Positions 25,695 to 33,753 of a stretch of 64,000 bases of DNA are shown here, in pieces. Position 1 is the first letter of the stretch, and every line of letters begins with the position of its first letter. Below the pieces are notes generated by a model that saw nothing but the letters and a program-made list of their open reading frames with translations, made no database searches and was not told the DNA's origin. A program made the position numbers and the translations under genes. This DNA comes from Kibdelosporangium aridum. GTDB taxonomy: Bacteria; Actinomycetota; Actinomycetes; Mycobacteriales; Pseudonocardiaceae. Location: assembly GCF_900176515.1 (NCBI RefSeq), contig NZ_FWXV01000002.1:620001-684000 (forward strand), written 5' to 3'.

Positions 25695-27230
25695 TCAGCG
25701 ACCACTCCCAGAACGTTCCAGCCCCGCCCAGAACGCACAATTGCTTTCCACAGCAGGATTCTTCGGCGCCACCCTGGGCAACCCCAGCTCCTGGACGTCC
25801 GCGTCGGACTTGAAGCGTTTCCAGTGCGGTGTCCCGTGGCCGTTGGGGTTTCCGGTGTGCGCGAACGTCGTCCAGTAGCGAACCATGGTCCTGGACAACG
25901 CTTCCTGCGCCGGGTTCAACGGGTTGCCGAACAGTCGGCCCCACAGGTAGTTCAGTTCGAAGGCGTGGGCGGCGCCCTCGTCGAAGCCTGGCCAGTCGAA
26001 GATGGCAGGCGCCGTCCGGTCGGTGAACTGATACGCGTAGACCGGCACCCCGGCCTTGAACAACTTGTAACTGTTCAAGTGGCTGCATGTGGACAGGGCT
26101 CCTGGCGTGTCCGTCTGCCACGTGGCCAGCGCGATGCTCGGGGTCGAGTAGTTGCCGACCGGGTATCTGGCCAGCACCTGGTCCGCGGCCGGACCAAACG
26201 TCTGCCTGGTGATCTGCTCGTACTGCTGCGCGGTCACGGGTTTGCCCGCACCGTCGTACGTCAACCCGACGAACAGGCGTGCTTCATCTAATGTGCTGCC
26301 CCACAACAACGGCACGTGGTGATACTTGCCCTGCTTGATCGCATCTGGCGGTTGCAACGGCAGTTCACGTCCACCGACCACCGGGGCACCACCTGGCCAT
26401 GCGGTCAACAGGTCCTTGACCGGCTTGGCCCGCAGGCATGCCGTGTCCGTGCAGCCGACCTTCGACGAGAGCTCGGCTCCGGTCGCGTACGCCACCTCTG
26501 GTGTTGTCGTTTCCGCGTCACAGCTGAAGCTCTGCCCGATGGCCTTGTTGAACAGGCCCTTGGCCAATGGGGACACGATCATGTCGCAGACGCTCGCGGC
26601 ACCCGCTGACTCACCGAAGATCGTGACGTTCCCTGGGTTTCCGCCGAACGCCGCCGCATTGCGCTTCACCCAGCGCAGTCCGGCCAGCTGGTCCTGGAAA
26701 CCGTAGTTCCCCGACTGGTTTCCCGCCTCCTCGGTCAAGCCGGGCGTCGCCAGATAGCCCAATGGACCCAGCCTGTATGCGACCGTCACGACGATCACAT
26801 TGCCTTGCGTGACAAGCTTGACCGGGTCGTATTGGGCCGCGGCACCGCTGGTGAAGCCACCGCCGTGGAACCACACCATCACGGGCAACGGCCGGTGCGT
26901 CCGTTTCGGCGTGGTGACGTTCAAGTACAGGCAATCCTCGTTGACCGACTCGGCCGGCCCGAAGCCGGGGAGCTGGGCGCAGAAGTCGCGCGGTTTGCTG
27001 GCGTCCAACGGATCCCGCCACCGCGCCGCCGGTTGCGGCTCGCGCCAGCGCAATGCCCCGACAGGCGGCGCGGCGAACGGAATTCCATGGAACGAGCGGA
27101 CTTCGCCGGTCACGACGCCTTTGACCGGTCCCCGATCGGTGTGCACGAGTGTGGCTGGTGTGGCTTTAGCCGGGCTGGCCATCAACCCCAATAGACCAAT
27201 CGTCGTGAGTACCAATCCTCGCCATTTCAC
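25695..27230 (-). CDS. Secreted type-B carboxylesterase (copy 2)
   Basis: 511 aa with the same architecture as copy 1: signal LVLTTIGLLGLMASPAKA, FHGIPFAAPPVGALRW, NEDCLYLNV, HGGGF, IFGESAGAASVC, and EGAAHAFELNYLWG. Start GTG 27230 by alignment with copies 1 and 3. It ends with a few extra residues (ERSGSGR) beyond the FWAGL terminus of the others because its stop lies at the boundary of the remnant. The block at 27271-27280 repeats the CTTTGGTATG motif seen upstream of copy 1. Confidence 0.92.
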   Translation of the reverse strand: MKWRGLVLTTIGLLGLMASPAKATPATLVHTDRGPVKGVVTGEVRSFHGIPFAAPPVGALRWREPQPAARWRDPLDASKPRDFCAQLPGFGPAESVNEDCLYLNVTTPKRTHRPLPVMVWFHGGGFTSGAAAQYDPVKLVTQGNVIVVTVAYRLGPLGYLATPGLTEEAGNQSGNYGFQDQLAGLRWVKRNAAAFGGNPGNVTIFGESAGAASVCDMIVSPLAKGLFNKAIGQSFSCDAETTTPEVAYATGAELSSKVGCTDTACLRAKPVKDLLTAWPGGAPVVGGRELPLQPPDAIKQGKYHHVPLLWGSTLDEARLFVGLTYDGAGKPVTAQQYEQITRQTFGPAADQVLARYPVGNYSTPSIALATWQTDTPGALSTCSHLNSYKLFKAGVPVYAYQFTDRTAPAIFDWPGFDEGAAHAFELNYLWGRLFGNPLNPAQEALSRTMVRYWTTFAHTGNPNGHGTPHWKRFKSDADVQELGLPRVAPKNPAVESNCAFWAGLERSGSGR

Positions 27231-27292
27231 CCTTACAGAGTGGCAGCGCCGACCAGTGCCCGCTTCACCCTTTGGTATGAGTCGGGTGCCGC

Positions 27293-28813
27293 TTAAGGCT
27301 GTAGTCCGGCCCAGAACGCGCAGTGGCTCTCTGTCGCCGGGTCTTTCGGCGCCACCCTGGACAAGCCGAGTTCCTGGACGTCCGCGTCGGACTCGTACCG
27401 CTTCCACTCGGGCACGTCACGACTGTTCGGGTTCCCGGTGTGCGCGAACGTCGTCCAGTAGCGGACCATGGTCTTGGACAACGGCTCCTGCGCCGGGTTC
27501 AACGGCGCACCGAAGACGTGGCCCCAGAGGTAGTTCAGCTCGGAGGCGTGCGACGCGCCCTCCTCGAAGCCTGGCCAGTCGATGGTCGCCGGCGCTGTCC
27601 GGTCGGTGAACTGGTACGCGTACACCGGCACCCCGGGCTTGAACAACTTGTAGCTGTTGACGTGGCTGCAGGTACTCACGAACCCTGGCTCGTCGGTCTG
27701 CCAGGCAGCCAACGCCATACTCGGCGTGGGGTAGGCACCGGCCGGGTAACGGGCCAGCACCTGATCCGCGACCGGTCCGAACCTGTCCCGTGTGATCTGC
27801 TCGTACTGCTGCGCGGTCACCGGCTTGCCGACGCCGTCGTAGTTCATGCCGACGAACAGCCGCATCTCGTCCAAATTGTTGCCCCACATGACTGGCACGT
27901 GGTTGTACTTGCCCTGTTTGATCGCGTCCTTCGGCTGCGAAGGAAGTTCACGGCCGCCGACGACCGGGTAGCTCTCCTTCCACGCGGCCAGCAGGTCCTT
28001 GACCGGCTTGGCCCGCAGGCACGCGGGATCCGTGCAGCCGATCCGGGAGGTGAACCCGGCGCCCGCCGTGTACGCCGCCTCCTGCGTGTACGTGTCGCCG
28101 GCACAGCTGTAGCTCTGCCCGATGGCCTTGTGGAACAGGCCCGTGGCCAATGGTGACGCGATCAAGGCGCACACGCTCGCGGCACCTGCCGACTCACCGA
28201 AGACCGTGACATTGTTGGGATTTCCGCCGAACATGGCCGCGTTGCGTTGTACCCAGCGCAATCCGGCCAGCTGGTCCTGGAAACCGTAGTTCCCGGACTG
28301 GTTTCCCGCCTCCTCGGTCAAGCCGGGCGTCGCCAGATAGCCCAACGGGCCCAGCCGGTATGCGACCGTCACCACGACAACGTCGCCTTGGCTGACCAGG
28401 TTGGCCGGGTTGTACTGGGTCGCGGCGCCGCTGATGAAGCCACCGCCGTGGAACCACACCATCACCGGCAACGGCCGGTTCGGTCGCTTGGGTGTGGTGA
28501 CGTTGAGGTACAGACAGTCCTCATTGACCGATTCATCTGGCGTGAAAGCTGGTAACTGGGCGCATATTCCGCGTGGTTTGGTGGTATCCAAGGGGTCTTG
28601 CCAGCGTGCCGCGGGTTGTGGCTCGCGCCAGCGCAATGCGCCAACCGGCGGCGCGGCGAACGGAATCCCTTGGAACGAACGGACTTCACCCGTCACGGCG
28701 CCTTGGACAGGCCCGCGATCGGTGTGCACCAGAGTGACCGGGGCGGCGTTCGCCGAGCCGGCGACCAACCCCAGCAGTCCGATCGTCGTCAGTGCCAATG
28801 CTGACCATTTCAC
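27293..28813 (-). CDS. Secreted type-B carboxylesterase (copy 3)
   Basis: 506 aa, same family and domain order: signal LALTTIGLLGLVAGSANA, FQGIPFAAPPVGALRW, NEDCLYLNV, HGGGF, VFGESAGAASVCALIASPLA, and EGASHASELNYLWG. The residue before SELN differs from the AHAFELN of copies 1 and 2, but the His is kept. GTG 28813 aligns with the other starts. Upstream it lacks the CTTTGGTATG block. The array probably grew by tandem duplication. Confidence 0.92.
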   Translation of the reverse strand: MKWSALALTTIGLLGLVAGSANAAPVTLVHTDRGPVQGAVTGEVRSFQGIPFAAPPVGALRWREPQPAARWQDPLDTTKPRGICAQLPAFTPDESVNEDCLYLNVTTPKRPNRPLPVMVWFHGGGFISGAATQYNPANLVSQGDVVVVTVAYRLGPLGYLATPGLTEEAGNQSGNYGFQDQLAGLRWVQRNAAMFGGNPNNVTVFGESAGAASVCALIASPLATGLFHKAIGQSYSCAGDTYTQEAAYTAGAGFTSRIGCTDPACLRAKPVKDLLAAWKESYPVVGGRELPSQPKDAIKQGKYNHVPVMWGNNLDEMRLFVGMNYDGVGKPVTAQQYEQITRDRFGPVADQVLARYPAGAYPTPSMALAAWQTDEPGFVSTCSHVNSYKLFKPGVPVYAYQFTDRTAPATIDWPGFEEGASHASELNYLWGHVFGAPLNPAQEPLSKTMVRYWTTFAHTGNPNSRDVPEWKRYESDADVQELGLSRVAPKDPATESHCAFWAGLQP

Positions 28814-28868
28814 TCCCACACAATGACATTTCCCCGCCAGTGCGCGCCTCACACTTAGGGAGGACAGG

Positions 28869-29285
28869 TCATACACCGATGGTCGATCCGGGACGAACGA
28901 TCATCAGCACGGTCACGATCACCCACAGCACGTTGAAGAGCCCGGTGTACATGGCCAGCCTGGCGTTTCTCGCCGGCGCGTCGAGCACCTCGGCCTGGGT
29001 CGGCAGGATGACCAAGCCGAGCACGGCGGCCGCGATCGCGGTCAGCACGATCGAAACGATCAACCAAGTCTCACCGAGGATGCCCATCGCGCTCGCGGTC
29101 ATGAACCCGAACGTCGGCACCGCGACACCCACGACGGCGTAGACACGGCATATGCGGTTCAGGGTGGTGAGCGTCGCGACGTCACCTTTGCGTGCGACGG
29201 CCGGGAACATGCTGGCGGCCACCGTCACCGGGCCGATCGCGATGATTGCCGCGATGACGTGCACTGACAGGAAGAACTTGGTCAC
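28869..29285 (-). CDS. Four-helix membrane protein, DUF2269-like
   Basis: 138 aa. Four hydrophobic helices: FFLSVHVIAAIIAIGPVTVAA, VYAVVGVAVPTFGFMTA, WLIVSIVLTAIAAAVLGLVI, YTGLFNVLWVIVTVLMIV. The H in the first helix and overall size fit DUF2269-type proteins. GTG 29285 follows TAGCTT at leaderless spacing (29292-29297). Divergent from the GlxA-type regulator 81 bp away. Function unknown. Confidence 0.8.
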   Translation of the reverse strand: MTKFFLSVHVIAAIIAIGPVTVAASMFPAVARKGDVATLTTLNRICRVYAVVGVAVPTFGFMTASAMGILGETWLIVSIVLTAIAAAVLGLVILPTQAEVLDAPARNARLAMYTGLFNVLWVIVTVLMIVRPGSTIGV

Positions 29286-29291
29286 GGCGTG

Positions 29292-29297
29292 AAGCTA
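29292..29297 (-). promoter_or_regulatory. -10 element for leaderless DUF2269-like gene
   Basis: TAGCTT on the minus strand ends six bases before GTG 29285. Confidence 0.45.
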
Positions 29298-29366
29298 GCT
29301 ACTCGGCACGCCCGGCAGAACTGGCGAGAAGGACAGGTATCAACAGATTCTCGCCATACTGTGTCC

Positions 29367-30311
29367 ATGCACGTTGTGGCGATCCTCGCGCTCGACAAGG
29401 TCATCCCGTTCGACCTGGCCACGCCGATCGAGGTCTTCAGCCGCACGCCTGGCTACGAGGTCCGGGTGTGCGGCACCTCGACGGTCGACACCGGGACGTT
29501 CAAGCTGCAGCCCGCCTGGGGCCTCGACGGGCTGGCCGACGCGGACACGATCATGATTCCCGGCTGCGCGGACGCTCGTGCGCCCGTTCCCGCCGATGTG
29601 ATCGAGGCATTGCGGTCAGCAGCCGCGGCCGGCACGCGGATCGCTTCGATCTGTGCCGGTGCGTTCGTCCTCGCCGCGACCGGGCTTCTCGACGGCAAAC
29701 GCGCGACAACGCATTGGGTTGCCGCGAAAGCCTTCGCGGAGAGGTTCCCGGCCGTCGTCGTCGACCCGGATGTGCTCTATGTGGACAACGGGCAGTTCCT
29801 GACGTCAGCGGGTGCCGCGGCCGGGCTTGATCTTTGCCTGCACTTGATCCGGCGCGACCACGGCTCAGCGGCGGCGGCCGACGCCGCCCGGCTTTCGGTG
29901 ATGCCGTTGGAACGTGAAGGCGGGCAGGCCCAGTTCATCGTGCACCCCCATCCGCCGACGCCACAGGGATCCGAGCTGGAACCCGTGTTGCGGTGGATGG
30001 AGGACAATGTGGACCGTGACCTGTCCCTTGAGGACATCGCCGGGCACGCCGGGATGAGCGCGCGGACGCTGAACCGCCGGTTCCGTGAGCAGATGGGCAC
30101 GTCACCGTTGCAGTGGTTGCACCTGGCACGGGTCCGCCGGGCGCAGCACCTGCTCGAGTCCACGTCCGATCCGGTCGAGCTGATCGGCGCCCAGGTCGGT
30201 TTCGGCTCGCCGACTGCCTTCCGTGAACGCTTCAAACGCGTGGTCGGAACGACCCCGGCGGCTTACCGAGGAGCGTTCCGATCATCCGCGCAGCCAGCGG
30301 ATCGTGTCTGA
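29367..30311 (+). CDS. GlxA-type regulator: DJ-1/PfpI domain plus AraC helix-turn-helix
   Basis: 314 aa. Residues ~1-170 form a DJ-1/PfpI-like domain (VVAILALDKVIPFDLATPIEVF, elbow Cys in SICAGAFVLA, THW). Residues ~205-305 are the AraC DNA-binding domain (SLEDIAGHAGMSARTLNRRF, PVELIGAQVGFGSPTAFRERFKR). ATG 29367 follows CATACT at six-base spacing. The 3' end overlaps the convergent NAD(P)HX repair gene by 30 bp. Effector unknown. Confidence 0.92.
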   Translation: MHVVAILALDKVIPFDLATPIEVFSRTPGYEVRVCGTSTVDTGTFKLQPAWGLDGLADADTIMIPGCADARAPVPADVIEALRSAAAAGTRIASICAGAFVLAATGLLDGKRATTHWVAAKAFAERFPAVVVDPDVLYVDNGQFLTSAGAAAGLDLCLHLIRRDHGSAAAADAARLSVMPLEREGGQAQFIVHPHPPTPQGSELEPVLRWMEDNVDRDLSLEDIAGHAGMSARTLNRRFREQMGTSPLQWLHLARVRRAQHLLESTSDPVELIGAQVGFGSPTAFRERFKRVVGTTPAAYRGAFRSSAQPADRV

Positions 30312-31667
30312 CAGGGCTGCGGCGATCATGGATGCCGGGGCGGGCGCGCCATCAGCTGCGATGGTCCCAGCGTGGGCGTGGGCGTAGGCCGCGCATCCGG
30401 CAGCGAGCCACGGATCGATGCCCGCGGCAAGCAGTGCGCCGAGGATGCCGGACAGGACGTCACCCGAACCAGCCGTAGCCAACCACGCCGACGGAGACTG
30501 GTTGACCAGCACACGCCCGTCCGGAGCCGCGACGATTGTGTTGGAGCCCTTGAGAAGCACGACAGCGTTGACGCGCTTCGCGAGAGATTTCGCTGACGCG
30601 ACACGGTCTTTGCCGAGCGGGGCGAGCCGGGCGAACTCCCTGTCGTGTGGCGTCAACACAACCGGGGTATCCGGGTCGCGGCGGTCCCACAACATTGGGT
30701 GCTCCGCGAGCAGGGTGATCCCGTCAGCGTCAACGCAGACCGGAACACCGACCCCGAGGACGTACTCCATCAGCTCACGGCCCGCGGTACCCGTGCCGAT
30801 GCCTGGGCCGGCAACCCATGCCTGGACCCGGCCCGCGTCCTCGATCGCTCCCGTGGCAACGACTTCCGGCCACCGCTGGCTCACGACCTCAGCCGCGGTC
30901 CCGGCGTAGCGCACCATCCCGGACGTCGCGAGAACGGCACCGCTGGCGGACAGCACCGCGGCACCGGGGTAAGTCGCCGATCCGGCGGCGATGCCCGTGA
31001 CTCCCTGGGTGTACTTGTCGTCCGTTGGTCCGGGAATCGGCCACGCGTCGGCGACATCGAAGCGATCGATGATCCCGAAATCCGGCTCGCCCAACGCTTC
31101 CCCGAGCCCGATGTCGAGCACACGGACCTCGCCGCACCTCGCGCTCAGCGCGTGCACCGGCTTGCGGCCGCCGAATGTGACGGTGATGGCCGCATCCACG
31201 CATGGGCCGTCCTCGGCGCCTGTGTCCGGATCGACTCCGCTCGGCAGGTCGATCGCGATGACGGGTGCGTCGATCTTGGCCACGAGCTCGGCCGCTTCCG
31301 GGCGCAACGGACCTTTCCCGGAAATGCCGACAATTCCGTCGACCACCACGTCCGCCGGGCCGGGTTCGGTGACGATCCGGCCACCGGCTCGTCGAAACGC
31401 CTTGAGCCCTTCCTCGTGGGCGCGCTCGGGTTTCAGCAGGATCGCGTCGACCGCGATACCCCGGCGGCGCAGGAAAGCGCCCGCCCAGAGCGCGTCGCCG
31501 CCGTTGTTACCGGCACCAACCAGCAGGAGGACTTTCCTGGGCCGCAGCTCGGCGGCGCAGACCGCGACCCCGAAGGCAGCCCGCCGCATCAGGGTCGGTT
31601 CCGGCACGGTCTTGAACAGCTGCTGCTCGGCGGCCTTGACCCGGCCCGTCGTCCACACTCCGCGCAT
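30282..31667 (-). CDS. nnrD: Bifunctional NAD(P)HX epimerase / ADP-dependent NAD(P)HX dehydratase
   Basis: Repairs hydrated NAD(P)H. 461 aa. The N-terminal YjeF_N epimerase domain has VLLLVGAGNNGGDALWAGAF and DGIVGISGKG; the C-terminal ribokinase-like dehydratase has VCVDADGI, VLTPHDREFARL and SAWLATAGSGDVLSGILGALL. ATG 31667 follows TACGGT at seven-base spacing. Position matches M. tuberculosis Rv3433c between alr and the glmM-rpsI-rplM block. Confidence 0.95.
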   Translation of the reverse strand: MRGVWTTGRVKAAEQQLFKTVPEPTLMRRAAFGVAVCAAELRPRKVLLLVGAGNNGGDALWAGAFLRRRGIAVDAILLKPERAHEEGLKAFRRAGGRIVTEPGPADVVVDGIVGISGKGPLRPEAAELVAKIDAPVIAIDLPSGVDPDTGAEDGPCVDAAITVTFGGRKPVHALSARCGEVRVLDIGLGEALGEPDFGIIDRFDVADAWPIPGPTDDKYTQGVTGIAAGSATYPGAAVLSASGAVLATSGMVRYAGTAAEVVSQRWPEVVATGAIEDAGRVQAWVAGPGIGTGTAGRELMEYVLGVGVPVCVDADGITLLAEHPMLWDRRDPDTPVVLTPHDREFARLAPLGKDRVASAKSLAKRVNAVVLLKGSNTIVAAPDGRVLVNQSPSAWLATAGSGDVLSGILGALLAAGIDPWLAAGCAAYAHAHAGTIAADGAPAPASMIAAALSDTIRWLRG

Positions 31668-31674
31668 ATCAACA

Positions 31675-31680
31675 ACCGTA
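31675..31680 (-). promoter_or_regulatory. -10 element for leaderless nnrD
   Basis: TACGGT on the minus strand ends seven bases before ATG 31667. Confidence 0.4.
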
Positions 31681-31750
31681 CGGCCACGGCGGTCAAGTCG
31701 CGGGATCGGGAATCGTTGCCAGTGACCTCAAGGCCGACCATCCGGTCAAC

Positions 31751-32044
31751 GTGATGACCTGGAACTACACCCATGAGATCGAGTACCGCCGTGAGATCGA
31801 CAAAACGACCCGGATCCACGAGTTCACCGAGACGGTCGAAGACCAAGGCTGGTGCTTCAGCCAGCCGCCGGAGCGTAAACAGGCATGGCTGACGACGTAC
31901 ACCCGCGCGTGCGCCGAGGACTTCCTAGCCCGAAGGGGCGCCAAAGCGGGCACGTTCATCGTGACCGTTTACCAGCAACGGCCGGACCGCAGGGTCCTGG
32001 TCATCGCCATCCGTATGAAATGGTCGCCCCGGCGTCTAGCCTGA
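31751..32044 (+). CDS. Hypothetical protein
   Basis: 97 aa, not recognised. Rich in charged and aromatic residues (WNYTHEIEYRREIDKTTRIHEF, WCFSQPPERKQAWLTTYTRA), with a beta-strand-like end (GTFIVTVYQQRPDRRVLVIAIRM). GTG 31751 and ATG 31754 are both possible starts; no ribosome site is obvious. It ends four bases before the DUF4157 gene, whose predicted -10 lies inside this gene's last codons. Coding status is supported by length and codon pattern only. Confidence 0.6.
   Translation: MMTWNYTHEIEYRREIDKTTRIHEFTETVEDQGWCFSQPPERKQAWLTTYTRACAEDFLARRGAKAGTFIVTVYQQRPDRRVLVIAIRMKWSPRRLA
32037..32042 (+). promoter_or_regulatory. -10 element for leaderless DUF4157 gene
   Basis: TAGCCT ends six bases before ATG 32049. 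Confidence 0.45.
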
Positions 32045-32048
32045 TCGC

Positions 32049-32609
32049 ATGGAGCCTGACCGGATCCGCGCCGAAGAGCCGGCGAGCGAACGGCAACGGG
32101 CGCACAGCGCACCCGAGCCGGAAGCCAAGGCCAGTGGCGACGCTGTCCTCGCGGGCGGCAACCAGATGGTGGCGCGACTCATCGCGGGCGAGTCGGAGGG
32201 CCTGCCTGGCGGCAACGTCGCCGATCAGATCCGTGGCCGGCTCGGCGGCGGGAGCCCGTTGCCTGCTCAGCTGCGGACCCAGATGGAAAGCGGTCTCGGT
32301 CAGTCGCTGGGTGACGTCAGGCTGCACACGGACTCCGCGGCCGCCAATCTGTCGGACCAGCTGGGCGCGCGTGCGTTCACCACGGGCAAGGACGTCTTCT
32401 TCAACTCGGGCGTCTACAACCCGAGCACCTCCGAGGGCTATCACACGCTGGCCCACGAAGTGACGCACACGCTCCAGCAGTCCGCTGGGCCCGTCGCGGG
32501 TACGGAGGTCTCGCCCGGACTGTCCGTGAGCGACCCACACGACCATGACGAGCGTGCGGCACACGCGGCCGCCGACAGGCTGACGGCTGAGCGTCCTTCT
32601 CAACCGTGA
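32049..32609 (+). CDS. DUF4157 putative metallopeptidase (eCIS-associated family), orphan
   Basis: 186 aa. A disordered charged N-terminus (~60 aa) precedes a DUF4157 domain: LPAQLRTQMESGLGQSLGDVRLHTDSAAANLSDQLGARAFTTGKDVFF, then the HExxH motif HEVTH at 136-140 and THTLQQ. The family is known from cargo and effectors of extracellular contractile injection systems, where the domain can act as a metallopeptidase. No injection-system genes are in this window. ATG 32049 follows TAGCCT at leaderless spacing. It is a small stand-alone version without a fused toxin. Confidence 0.85.
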   Translation: MEPDRIRAEEPASERQRAHSAPEPEAKASGDAVLAGGNQMVARLIAGESEGLPGGNVADQIRGRLGGGSPLPAQLRTQMESGLGQSLGDVRLHTDSAAANLSDQLGARAFTTGKDVFFNSGVYNPSTSEGYHTLAHEVTHTLQQSAGPVAGTEVSPGLSVSDPHDHDERAAHAAADRLTAERPSQP

Positions 32610-32658
32610 CGGAGTTGGCCAAGTCACGGGTGAGCGGGTGACCCGCGGGTGGATCGGA

Positions 32659-32664
32659 TAACGT
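32659..32664 (+). promoter_or_regulatory. -10 element for leaderless hydrolase gene
   Basis: TAACGT ends six bases before ATG 32671. Confidence 0.5.
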
Positions 32665-32670
32665 CGCCCC

Positions 32671-33480
32671 ATGGCACGCGCCAAGCAACTGGCCCACGAC
32701 CTGGCACTTCCCGGCCCGCACTCGGTGTTGCGCGGTGACCTTGGCCTGGTCGGGCAGCCCGGGGTGCTCTTCACGCCCACGTCAGGCCGTGATCTGCCGG
32801 CCGTCGCGTTCGGCCACGGGTGGCTGCAGCCACCGCTGCGCTACCGCGGCCTGATGCGTCACCTCGCGACGCACGGCATCGTCGTGGCCGCGCCGAGCAC
32901 GCACGTGGGTCCACTTGGGTCGCACCGGCTGTTCGCGGCGGATCTGCGGACGGCTTTGCAGACGTGCGTCTCCGTGCAGCTGGGCGAAGGACAGGTCAGA
33001 GTTTCACCCGATCGGTTGGGGATCGCCGGGCACTGCTTCGGCGGCGGGAGCGCGGTGCTGGCCGCTGCCGAGGACCCACGGGTCCGCGCCGTGGCCACGT
33101 TGGCGGCCGCTGAGGCGCGGCCGTCCGCAGTGGAGGCCGCACGGCACTGCCGGATGCCAGGGCTGCACCTGACCGCCGGGCTGGACCTCGTCGCGCCGCC
33201 GGTCGGCAACGCCGAACTGATCGCCCGCGCGTGGGCCGGGCCGGTGCAGGTCCGTGAGCTGCCGAAAGCCGGGCACCTCGGGTTCACCGAGGGACGGCAC
33301 TGGAGCCAGTTGCTGTTGGCGGGCAAGGGACAACGCAAGACCCAGCGGATTTCACGTGCGCTGCTGACCGCGTTCTTCCTCAAGCACCTGACCGGCACGA
33401 GCGCCTACGACGAACTGCTGGAGCACGACGTCAGGGGCGCCAAGATCCAGGAATCACCGGTTCTGCATCCAGGTGTTTGA
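32671..33480 (+). CDS. Alpha/beta hydrolase with Cys nucleophile position (dienelactone-hydrolase-like)
   Basis: 269 aa. Core motifs: VAFGHGWLQPPLRYRGLMRHLATHGIVVAAPSTHVG, the elbow GIAGHCFGGGSAVLAA with Cys at ~122 where most hydrolases have Ser, HLTAGLDLVAPP and the catalytic His in KAGHLGFTEGRHW. Dienelactone hydrolases use Cys at this position. No signal peptide. The 3' end overlaps the convergent coiled-coil gene by 27 bp. Substrate unknown. Confidence 0.85.
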   Translation: MARAKQLAHDLALPGPHSVLRGDLGLVGQPGVLFTPTSGRDLPAVAFGHGWLQPPLRYRGLMRHLATHGIVVAAPSTHVGPLGSHRLFAADLRTALQTCVSVQLGEGQVRVSPDRLGIAGHCFGGGSAVLAAAEDPRVRAVATLAAAEARPSAVEAARHCRMPGLHLTAGLDLVAPPVGNAELIARAWAGPVQVRELPKAGHLGFTEGRHWSQLLLAGKGQRKTQRISRALLTAFFLKHLTGTSAYDELLEHDVRGAKIQESPVLHPGV

Positions 33481-33753
33481 GTAGTAGCCGGTTTCTTCGC
33501 CGTCGTCGGGCGGTGCGGGCCGGGGTGCGGTCCGACGGCTGAGCCACGGGTTCTTCTGCTCAGGCTCGGGTGGCTTGGCCGTGGCCTGCTCGGCGGCTTC
33601 CCGGCGCGCGACTTCCTCCTGGTACGCCTTGTTCGCGGCTTCGCCCTGCTGGTACTCCGCCATGGACTGCGCGACGCCCGCGCGGTGCCGTGCGGAGATC
33701 TCGGCGAACTGGGCGCGCATGGCGACGACGGCCGGGTCGGATTCGTCGATCAT
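33454..33753 (-). CDS. Small charged protein, third gene of T7SS-substrate cassette 2
   Basis: 99 aa. An N-terminal helical, Glu/Ala-rich region (DPAVVAMRAQFAEISARHRAG, YQEEVARREAAEQATA) and a Pro-rich acidic C-terminus (PDDGEETGYY). It resembles the gene at 35532 in layout: both begin with an acidic DP-V start, then a coiled coil, then a Pro/acidic tail. ATG 33753 overlaps the large-protein stop (ATGA), so it is coupled to it. A chaperone or co-secreted partner is possible; no known family recognised. Confidence 0.8.
   Translation of the reverse strand: MIDESDPAVVAMRAQFAEISARHRAGVAQSMAEYQQGEAANKAYQEEVARREAAEQATAKPPEPEQKNPWLSRRTAPRPAPPDDGEETGYYSNTWMQNR

Noticed and set aside
32049..33480. 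Extracellular contractile injection system locus
   Set aside because: Only the DUF4157 protein is present; no sheath, tube, baseplate or AAA+ genes lie nearby.
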